From contig CH002066.1 of assembly GCA_000149265.1 (NCBI GenBank), forward strand, positions 147,609 through 211,608: a stretch of 64,000 bases of DNA. Direction: 5' to 3'. The stretch's first letter is position 1. Each line of letters opens with the position of its first letter. Under the pieces are notes generated by a model, which saw only the letters and a program-made list of their open reading frames with translations, did not search any database and was not told the origin of the DNA. A program made the translations under genes and the position numbers. Positions 12,101 to 24,100 of this stretch are shown one piece after another. This DNA comes from Ciona savignyi (Eukaryota; Chordata; Ascidiacea; Phlebobranchia; Cionidae).

Positions 12101-15100
12101 TTGATGAAATAGCACCACACATCTGTAGAACTTGGAAGGTAACCTGAAAGGAATCTTTTATTATTGTTATCCTTTTACTAACAAGCAGCTGGGTTCGAAA
12201 ATATATCCTTCCAGCAATACAATGTCCAACTTGGCCACCCACATGGATGGTTAAAGTCTAATTTACATAATATAATTACAACTTCTATTTTAGTTATCGT
12301 ACACTACATTTGTAATGAACAATTTAAAATAGATGGTTAAACATTAAATTTGTTTGGTTGTGATCCAGTGGGAAGAGCTGTAAGTGATGATGCAAAAACT
12401 ATAAAAATTTGCTAAAATACCAATGCTGTGAATATCAACTTGTCTTTTTCAAAGAGTCCTCGACTGGTGTATGCAAATGTTTCATATGTCACGCTATCAA
12501 TTAAACTCATCACACGTTCGTCAACTGCTTCAAACTTTTCCGTTAGCTCAATTGATCGAATAAACACTCCTTTGAAAGCCTTGAATATATTAAGGTTATT
12601 ATTGTTGGTAGTGCTACAGCAAAGCAAGCATCTAGTTTCGTTGTTTGTACAGTATGACATGGTAAAAGCAAGTCATCCTTTTTGCAGTCCAGCTTTTAAA
12701 CATACCTGTAAACTGAAAGCAAAAATTAACACCAACCTTGAGTGAAAACTGATAGATCGGGTTGATCTTGTGCAGGTCGTTAAGTATGAAATAGAGAAGT
12801 GAAGCACGAACTGCTACAGGTCTGTAGTGCTCTCTTGCCTCATTTATCTTAATCTCATTGTGTTTTGCTTCCCGAACTTTTACCTAGATATTTAAAGATA
12901 ACTTATAATAAGGGTTGGTTATGACATACACCAAAACATAATAGATCAACAAAAATCATACAACTGCCGGTTGTGCCCAGTTAGGTGGCACTCATTGGAA
13001 CTACAATAAAATAAGAATGTATCATGCTTTTGCATTTTCAAGCACCACAATAAAACACATTTTTAAACATCTCAAAATAAACATTTCTATTTCGGCTTTA
13101 TACATTTTGCTTAGAACAGCACCATGCCACACATTATGCTACGAATGATAATAAAACCTCAATTTCCTCCGAGGTCCTCTTTGTGTGCTCCAGATTCTCC
13201 ACAAGTTCCACGCCCCCGAGGAAGTTTCCCTCAGCAGCAGATAACCTGCTTCAGGAGGTTGTCCTCCAACTTCTTCAGAGTTATTTTAAAATCGTTTTTG
13301 ATGTTTGGTCAACTCAACCTAGAAAATCAAAAGTAATTGATATGTAAAACATTTAATTGTTAAGTGAAAATTTTAACATGGTTGTATTAAAATAAGTTTT
13401 TTAAAACGCAGACCAATGAAACAATGCGATTTGTAAACAAATTTACCCATTAGTTGTGATATTTTTTCATAAGAGTTTCAACAATAGAATATTGTTAGAG
13501 GCATACTTACTATACAAAACTGTGCTATGTTTTTTTAAATATTAATCATACATGCCGATTGATATGGAGATTATGATTGTTTTTTGTTGTTGTTTGTTTC
13601 CGTGTTATCCTCGAAACGATACATTGTTGTTTATTGTATTTTAGATGTACCACTTTTCACATTGAAAATTTTTTTGTGTGTTTCCATAAACTATTATTAC
13701 CACCTGCCACATATGTTCAATAAATCTAATATTATATGATGCTAATTACCTGGTTGTAATTTTTGCACAGTTTGATCATGAATCAAATCCAACCCAAGAG
13801 TGCTAAACTCAGAATCCTTACTTAAGGCAGTCATGCTATGAATCACTGTTCAATGTGTATAACAACATTTGTTTAAATATCACTATATGATCATTTTTTC
13901 TTAGAATATTAAACAATTGCCAAAATAGTCGCTAATGAAAAATCCTTAAACCTTTAGCTGTTCCAGGTCAGGCCTCTCTAGGCTGACTACATTAGCAAGC
14001 AGTTGATCTTCTAAGCCATCTCGTGTCACTGTAAAGTTGATCAATGTCGTTTGAGCTTGCATCTCTGGCTTGTAATGGGGATTTGCTAACTTGGTTTGCA
14101 AAATCAGCCTAACATTAAAAAAATAAGGTTATTATTGTATAGCACATAGAATTTTTGTGGAATGCCAAGAAAGCCTAGTTATGTTTATACTGGGTGTTGA
14201 AAACATGTGTATTTAAAGTTTATATCAAGTCTTAATGCAACTCACCCACAGTAGAAGATATTTTAAATTTGGTCAATTATTTACTATAACTTTTAAGTTT
14301 AAAAGACACATTTTATTGCATTGTGTCAAGGCAATACATATTAAATATCTAAATTCGAACACAACTAAATACAATATTGGTCTATTTACATACTTGAAAT
14401 CTCTATGATATTCCACCTCTTTCTCTCCAATCTTGATGTATTTTCCTTTCTTTATTGTGTTTCTACCTAGTAGAGGCTGAAGAACTGGGTCAATAGATTC
14501 ACCAATATTTTCTATCAGAACTTTTTCACCTGATTAAAGTGAAAGACAAAATTTCTATTAAGTGTTGTATTATTCTTAATTTGATTGTTATACGCAATTA
14601 TTTACCCTCAGACACGCTTTTTTCGATTACATCCAGGTATCCCTTTCGTCCCATCTGTACAATTTTAAGGTCATCGCCATAGTGAGCTTTGATCCATTTC
14701 ACACCCTTATAAAAAAATTAAATTGTAAAGCTACTGGTATGTGTTAAAAAGTTTATCAAAGATAAAACAAAACATTTAACATGTGTGTATAAGCATTGTT
14801 TTTTGCAATCAAGATGTATCTGACTAATAATATATATACCATATAAATATGTGATGTGAGTAATAAATATGTGTTAGTCCTATTTTGTAAAATGATTATC
14901 AAATTATTCTACGCACTTGAAGTTGGGGATCCACAATTAGAGGCCACCGTTTACAGTATGATAATACGGCAGCATTTTCTGATGACATTCGATCAGATGG
15001 AAGATTTTCATTGTTCCAAGAGGCAATGGTAGCATCATCCACCAGAAGATCAATTGGATCAAGTCCTATTATGTTTTATCTTGTTATTTTAGAAAAAGCA

Positions 15101-18100
15101 GACAACAAGTAATTTAATTCAACATTTTAAACAAAAAATCAAATATATAACAACAGTGTTTCTATTAAGGCCATACAGTATTTGGCATTTACTAAGTTAT
15201 AACGACATTTATTCCCAACACAATGAGTCAATGCCTTAGTCCAGCCCGTTGGTCTAGCGGTTAAGTGCGTCGCCTTTCAATCGAAAGGTTGCAGGTGCGA
15301 AACTGGTCGCTAGCTAGTCGGTTGTGTCCTTGGGCAAGGCACTTTACGGACATTGCCTAAACCCAGCGGATTAATGGGTTCTACCAAATTGAAGGAACGT
15401 GTCTATCATACACAACACACTGCAATAGCTCCGGTAACCCGACGGTGGGCGCGAGGTGATCTGACGATTGCCCGTATTTAACCCCCTTGGTTTTCCCGTT
15501 CACGGGGATAAACATGAATATCCTATCCTATCCAATGCTCATTATAAGGTACATTGTGTATATCTTACCATGAGTAAGAGGTATTCTAAACTTTTGCCGA
15601 TGTAAGAAAGGCAGCCATTGTTTGTTTAAGAGTTCCACCCGGTATGGTTTAGTGAAATAGCCGAGATATGATACAAATGCTGCAGTGAGAAGGACATCCC
15701 CACTCAGTGTTTGTTTCTTGGTTTGCAGTGATTTTACTGATGCAGACCAACGAATTTCTTCACTTTGTAAACCTTTAACCAACCTAAAAAATTAACATGA
15801 AATTAAACGTTTAACAAAAATAAGAATATTCAAACCTAAATCTATTTTACTATTTATAGAACTTAAAGAATATATGAAATAGATAGAGAAGAATACCTAT
15901 TGGCCAAAGTGATTGTTTTTGCGGTTTGGGCAACCTCGTTACTGCATTTTATCTTTTCAGCTGTTGCCTCCTCAAACTGTGTTGTTAATTCATGAAGATC
16001 TTGGTTAAGCCCTGCAACCTTATTCCTGATTGCTTTTAACTTCGTTTGTGCAGATTCCAATTCAAGGTTTGCAGCTGCCAAAGCTTTTCGCTTTGGTTCA
16101 ACATCACAATACACATCATACCTGAGGTAATGGAAACAATCTTATTTTTTTATAATTTAGTCAATGTTATTATTATTACCGCTATAAAGTTCTAAACACT
16201 TTGTAAATATGAATTTAAATACAAAAATCACTGACCAACGAACAATGTTAACGACCCAAGCACACAACCCTGCTGCAGCAAAGGATTTAGTTCGAACAGT
16301 ATCGGGTTTAAAATCAGGATCCTCCATGTACTGACGGGTGGCTTTGAGGCTGTTTTCATGTATGTGCTCTTTGTCATAGTTGATCAAGGTATCAAGGAAC
16401 TGCTCAACCTAAATTAACGATTTAATGAAATTTCAAAATTAGTATCATTTAACTAAAAACATGTATGACCATCTCATACTTAAAATATATATTTTATTAT
16501 TTAAGCATGATCCTGACCTAGTCAATGTAGGTACAATACTACTTAGTGGCTTTCATGAAAAGGAAATATACGACTTTAATAAAACTTTAATAAAATCACA
16601 CTGACCATGCCCATAAATACTTTAGATGCTTTCCAGCTTCTATCTCTTGGTATCTTTCCGTCTTTAGAACAAAGACACATCACAGCAGCAGTAACATTGC
16701 TGACACCTGGTGGTGGCTGGGCAAATGACTTTAATTCCGTTAGATTATTCCTGTTGAGTGTGTTAAGTGCATTGGTAGCAGCTAAAAGGGCCGGTTCAGC
16801 TTTTGCCAATTCTTCTTCGCACTGGCGTTGGCTTTCTGCTACCTCTGCCGCAATTATGGCAACCTAAAAACAATTTATTCTTAAAGACCTGTTTGCAATT
16901 ATGGGATAAATGTTTAAAAATGTGAATCAACAAAAAGAATTTCATATTATGAAGTGTCACAGAAAATTTATGGCTAGATATGTTTGACAGTTTGCTATAG
17001 TAAAATATTATGAGTGAGTGGTAGACTTGTCCTCAGCCTGTAAAAAATGTTTCTTCCACCTTTCTTTCTTCCTCATCAGCCACCTCTTTTTCTGATCCAA
17101 CTTTGTCAGTCTGTTGACCCACATTTGAAAGAAGTTTTTCGGTTGTTTCGCTTCTAGATTTTAACTCAACCTCCTGTGCAGCTAGTTTGGCTTTCAAGTC
17201 ATCAACCTTTCAGGAATTTAAAATGTAAGGATTTAAACATGTATGTGTTTATGTAATTTTTACATCTTTTTAAAGATTAATAACAATTTTTTTAATGGTT
17301 TTTCTTCAATTGACAGGCATATCCAACCACTAGTTCATTGGTAAGAAATGGTTATCCAATTAGGGTACAACTTTCAGTATTCCTAACTGGCATGCTGATA
17401 ATTTGTCTTGACCTTGGATTTTTCCAATAACCAAAGGATCAAGGAGAATATCCAACAAGGCATAAAAGAAAAAATATAAAGCACGTTTTAAGCATAAAAT
17501 ATATAGATAGGCTATGCGTTCCTAAATATTAAAAAAAAATTGCTGGACACTTAAAACCAACATAAATTGACAGAGTATTTTATATGAACCAAAATATTAA
17601 AACAATTAAACTAATAATTAACATTATCAAAAGCAGGGAAATGTCCAACCAAGGTAAATCTTTTTGAGGTGTTAGCTAAAACGTATTAAATATGCAATGA
17701 AAAATTAAGGAAAATCACACAAGAATTCTTGACAGACTCGATAACGCAATTATAATACAATATAACGACTATTATGAATCAGTTGGTAACTCATGTAAAA
17801 GCCCCTAGATGCTTTACACTTTCTATAGGACATATAAATTTTGATTAGGTAACCAGGATTTCAAATAATGGTAGTTAACACATGTTTGTCACCCTTTAGT
17901 TTTTAGAAAAAACAGAACGTTTGACCGGTTAGTCTGGTGGTTTAGTGCGGCGCCTTTCAGCTGAAAGGCTGCAGGTGTGAAACAGGTCGCCAGCCAGTCG
18001 GTTATGTCCTTGGGCAAGGCACTTAACAGACATCGCCTGAACCCAGCGAATTATTGGGTTCTACTAAATAAAAGAATGTCTCAATAATACAACACACTAC

Positions 18101-21100
18101 AATAACTCCAGTAACCCGACAGTGGGCGCAAGGTGATTTGACGATTGACCGTGTGTTAACCTCCTTGGTTTTTCCATTCACGGGGATAAACATGAATATC
18201 CTATCCAAACGTTGTTAGAACATTCAAATGACAACTTAGTTAAGTAACAGAACAGACATGGATACGAAAACGTAAAATTTATTTTCAAATAGTTTTAAAT
18301 TGAACGTGAATAATTGTTTGCTGTTATACCAAACTAAGTTTTTTATTTGCTAAATTAATATATACAATACAACAGATCAAAAACTACAAGCCATTACCTG
18401 GTCCGCTGTGTTCTGCAGCTTCAGAAGACCATTTTCAAGTCGATCCATTTTGCTATTTAGTTCAGTGGTTGTGTGTTTTACCAGGTGCTTGTAAAGGTCA
18501 ATTTGTTCCAAAAAACTTTTTGGAGTTGTATAATTGAACCTGGAAAAAAAAAAGATTTTTAGGGATATAAAAGAAATAAAACAGAAAGCAAAAAGCCAAA
18601 ACAGCACAGATTATTTCAGGCTGTCCTCAGAATAAATTTTATCTTAATACTAAAATGCTGTTGCCTACTGACATACCTTCGTTCATTATTCTTGTATTGC
18701 TGGCTGACAATGTTTACAGATTCGTGAGCAAATGCCATAAACTTTGCAATACTGTCTATCACTGTTTCTTCCCCTTCTACTTGAGATTCTTTTAAAATAA
18801 TTTATTAAAAGATAAAATACTAATGATATTTGGAATATGAGAAAAATGTGTCTTAAGGATGGAAAATGCATGGCGCATCAAAACACTGTCAACACCACTT
18901 CGTCTTCACAGTCAGGTTACTAGAAATTGGCAGTGCGCTAATTATGATGGAGACATTAAGACAGTTTTTAGCTGATTAAACCAATTGGTTCATGCAACGA
19001 TTACTAAGTACCTTCCACAAGTATACAATTGATAAGCTAGGCACTGGTGTCCATTCCAACACCTTTGGCTTACAGACATGTAAATAACGAACTTACATGG
19101 TAGACAAATAATATTCTATTTGGTTAACGAGATAACACAACAGCAAATAGGATGGTTAGAAGTGGATGGTTTTGAAGTGTGTAAGAACATGTTACAACAT
19201 AGGCATTCTTTGTGTGACTGCATCTGTTGTCGATTGGGTTTAACCAATGTTACTTTGCCAAAAATCACATGATCCTGGGTATGTAAAATATGTAAAAAAA
19301 AAAAAATTTTCATGTTATTTACCCTCCGAAGATGGTCCAATCTTTTCAATCTCAGAAACAAATCTTCTGCTGACACTCACAAGTGCCTCATGTGGCCAAC
19401 CATGGAACCAATCAATGCAACAACAATTCACCAAAGCTGGAAATTTCCGGGCACGAACTCGAAGCGTAGAGCCAACAGGTGAAAAGCATAACACAATCTG
19501 TCAAATGGTTATATCATTTGTTCATATAGAGAATTCTACTCTTTTTGTTCCAAATAGGGCTAAGAATATGATAGCATAAATAAAATATTCAAAAAATAGG
19601 AATAGATATTGTTGTAAGTTGTAACATGGATAATCACCTCAAAACATCATACCCATAATTTGGTTGCCACTGTTGTTGATTCGTATTCAAAATTCGATAG
19701 TCTTTAAATAATATAGTTTTAATACACTAGGTTTACACAACAAAGATGCCTTTCTCAGAGATACCCAGTACTGTATAATGAGAACAGGATCAGATTAGAA
19801 ACCTGATTGGTTATGATTACAACCATGTTGTAAACAAACCAACAAAAACATACAACAAAATTTCATAACATGCCACTGCATAATTACATATTGAGGTAAT
19901 AATAAACAACATGTGACAATTAATTTGTGGACGATGTTGGGCAAATAAACAATACCAAATAGTTTGATAACATTATAAATTTTTTCCAGTTTTTTTATGT
20001 CCAAAATTTCATACCTTCAGTTGGTTTCTCACTCTGTCAAGGAAAAATTTCCAGCAATTCTCCCTTGAATCGAACAACCCTTGAGCACGAACTTCGTTCC
20101 TTACTCCATTGATTATATCTTCGGTTTCTTCATCAGTGAACAAATCCGAGATTTCACCTGCACAACAAAGCCCTTTTCACAATAAACAAATTAAAAACCC
20201 TTTAGGATACTTTAAAGTTGCCTTTGTTTCATTAGAGAATGTATAAAGGATGTAGTAAAGTTAAATTTCGACCACACACCAGATACAGCTTTAAAATAGG
20301 CTACATACACAAACAGTGTGCTATATTTAGAAAACTTTTATCTCTGCATTTTCTTTCACAATCTAACACTTCCGGAACCTGTTCAAGTTATCCTAGCTAA
20401 GAAGTTAAAAGATAGAGATTTGTATTGTTTGAAATTAGGCAAGCGATTAAGTACAGTAAATCAAAAAATACTGTCCATAATCTCCTGTAAGCTTAAGTTT
20501 ACAAAATGTAAAATTAAATTTGTGTATTTTAAAAACAATGATCTTACCGTCTTTGTTTCTTAAGCACTTGCATTTAACTTTTAATATTGCTCACAAGGAA
20601 TGTAATGCGCTTAAAATGCACTGCTTGCTTAGCATTATTTCTGCTAATAGAAAACGTATGCAGCGTTCTAACAGGTAATTGTCCAATTACCTCACACCCA
20701 CTATCAGGATACTGGAGCTTTTTCAGTGTATTGTGTATAATATTGAGACGTCCTTCAAATTTCGTAGAACCCATTTATTTACTGGGTTCAGGCGATGTCC
20801 ACTAAGTGCCATGCCAAGGACATAACTTAGCTAGCAACCAGTATCGAACCCACAACCGTTAAGCAGAAAGGCGATACACTAACCCAGTAAGTTATTCTAT
20901 CAGAAAAAATAGTGTATATTATTGTATTTTTTATAACAAGGACTAAATATGAAAATTTATGCGAAAAATAAACTGATATTTTTGCTTTATACTGGCCTTT
21001 AACTTTTTATTGCCATATATTGCTTTTCAACTAAAAATAATTATACTACGTTGAAATCAGAACAGGGTAAGACACTTTTTACTTGAGCTAAAGAAAAAAG

Positions 21101-24100
21101 AGCTAAAAAAATAGAAGTCAATGTTGTTACAATGTAGTTTCACAATATAGAGAAATCATCTACCCTGCAATATTGCATGTCTGCGTGAATATTGTAACAC
21201 AGAGTAAACGACAATCGCACAAAAGAAGTCGCATGTAACAAAGCGATAATTGCGCAAACAAAGAGAGACTAATATTAAGGGCTTTGCAGCCAATGCATAT
21301 CCCAGAAGTATAACTTTGTCTTTAACTAAAACTCTTTTACAAACTAATATTAAGTCACTTACCCATTGCCAAATGATCATTGATAAGAACGAGAAATCGT
21401 TCGTCAGCGACATGGGCATCTGTCATAAGGAAAACTGTTCCAATACACTTGACACCAGTCCTTGTATATAGATTTACAAGGTCGCTCTGTAAGCAAACAG
21501 GTTTGTAAGTATGGTAGCTAACCTTTTTCTTGACCTTTTATATTTAAAGTGCATTTTTTTTTAATTATTGTTTTTAAAGTAGGGAAAACAAATAAACTAA
21601 ACAATCCATGGTATTTTATAACTTGTTGCTTGGGAGCCGGTGCTATTAAGTCCCAGTACAATGATACACATGGTAAGTATGTGTAAGTTAAAAGCTAAAC
21701 TATGTTTAAATGGAAAATTAATATACCTTTGTTTATAAGCCTTAAACCAATTTAAAACCTTTGCTTGCACGTTTCAACAAAGGGTCTAGCCACATTAAGT
21801 TACAAGCCATATTTTTAAGGTCAATAACATTTTACAACGGCTTCTGCACCTTTAAGTCTTGCATGTTGTAACCTTTCTTTAAAGTCAGTTGAAAAACGTC
21901 GAGTCCAGAAATATAAGCAGCCAGTCGGGAAAGGCTTTGTTTGCCACTTCCCCCCACCCCCACCAATAAAGCATTGCCACGAGGCGACTCCAAAATGCGG
22001 TTGATTCTGCATCTGTAATATTTGAAAAAGTGAGTTATTTTAGGATTCCTTTATATGGAGTGTATTCACATGATAGTATATTGGGGCAATGTACGTAGGT
22101 GGATTTTAAATCTGATTACTTAAAACATTCACATAATAGTATAAAACAACAAATAAAAATCTCATACATATGCATAATGGCATCCTCAAACAACACCAAA
22201 TCCATGACAGGCAAAACTTCATTATGACTTGCAAGTGCTTCTTCCAGCGTCAGTTGCAATGAATCCCATTTTTTAACCGCCATATATCTGAGTATAATTT
22301 AACAAACTAAATTGGAATTACTTTTATAGTTTTACAGTTAATACTAGCACAAAAAAAACCTTCACTGCTTTTCAGCCGAAGTAATAAAAAATCGCTAGTT
22401 ATTTGGTTGTATCTTCGGGAAAGGCACTTGGCGTACACCATCTGAATGCATTGAAATCTGACGATTGACCCCTCCTGCGATGTAGTTACCCCCCTGCGTT
22501 TTTCCATACACAGAGATATAACCAGGATAACCAAAAATATTGAAAAATTAACACTTCATCCAAGCTAAACAATCAGCAAGAAAGGGATGCACAAAGCTGT
22601 ACACTAACTTGGGTTCTCCAATGCCTTCTGTAAAGTGGCAGAATACATTTGGCTTGGCAAGCAGCTTATCCTGAAATTCTTCGTTGCCCTGCAAACAATT
22701 AAAAGTCAGGATAAACTATTAAAGTCTCATTATTAAACCTTGATGAGCAAAGTTATGAATTTGACTTGAACATATTGTAAGATTTATTGTCGCAGATATT
22801 TATATATTTTTATATTGATGCCACAAAAAAATAAGATCCACTATTTTATTCCCTTTAAAAACTCGTGTTTCATTGCCTGCCCTGATATATCGACCCATTT
22901 GATAGTTTTAGTTAATAAGTTTTTCTCTGTGAAGTTGAGAGTTGAGACCATATAACGTATTTGGCTCCTGTTCAGTCACAATTAATTTGGTAAATATCGT
23001 TTTAAAATTTGTGATCATTCAATTGTGCATAGGAAAACCGTCATTATTCCCATACCACTTTCGAATAAATTCATAAAGTTTTGGATAATGACATGCTATT
23101 TCAAACTCTGAATACATTGCTAATGTTTTCTCCCGAATGTAAACTCACAATAAGAATAGACCGCGTCTTTGTCAAACTAATGAACTTATTTGTAAATTTT
23201 CAGAAGATCAACATCGTATGAAGAATAGAGTTAGAAGGTCAGAAACGTGAGTTTAATACGCATGTGCTGGTTAAATAAAGCTGAAGCAGTACTAATGACT
23301 GGCCGTAACCCGCCGAGGATAACTTCTACTACAAGCTCTGACCGGAGTTAAGTTCGAAAAAAACGAAACATATTGAAACTAGCCGAACTCGCCAATAAGC
23401 AGGCTACGGACAGGTTGTACGAAACACGCCAGTGTGCGAAAAAGTAAGCAGATTGGTGACGTTTAAAGGACATGTGAAGAGGCTAATCGTAATGCTGAAG
23501 AAGCTGGCCGTAAAGCTTGCGAATCTATAGAAGAAGCCGAGCGTATCGCCAATGAGAAACAACAAGAATTGGAGTAAGCAAAAACAGTTTTCAATACTTC
23601 GGCAAATAAGGAATTCCGGAGGCTGTAGACTCGTCTGACCGCAGTTACAATGAATAACCGCACTACACCATTCGCCCGTGGACGCTTATTCTAACTTCAC
23701 CCTTTGCACAAGATCGGTTGCATGAGTTATCATGGCCACTGCAAGACGTTTGTTCGTCAGTTTGAAATCCACATCGCAATAAAGACAAAAGGCGACGACA
23801 TAAGACTCTTGTATTTGATTCAACATTGTGAACTCAATGTAAGTGAAAGGATATGTCTCGCCTCACATCTAAACCTCCCGAGACGATCCCATTGTAAGGC
23901 CAGCGTGATATTTTTAAAGGATGAAAGTGACCTTAACCAAGTGATCGATCTCAATGACCTCAAAGGCAGCTTATCTTCGGTTCCCGACCTCTCATGAAGA
24001 ACGAAAAATACACAATCTTATGAAGGAATCAGTTAAGTTTGTTGATAATCATTATGAACTACCCCTCCCATGGCGCAATGATTACTAGATTCTCCCAGAC

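Noticed and set aside
15241..15310. Possible functional tRNA gene
   Set aside because: A- and B-box-like segments are present but there is no closing acceptor stem, and the sequence continues into a repeat body found many times.
19247..19579. A 110-codon plus-strand frame
   Set aside because: It is the antisense shadow of dynein exon 61, without codon or domain signal of its own.
21821..22012. Long minus-strand frame at dynein exon 58
   Set aside because: The conserved AAA4 peptide with GVGGSGKQ is in a different frame of the same DNA, fixed by the phases of both neighbouring exons.
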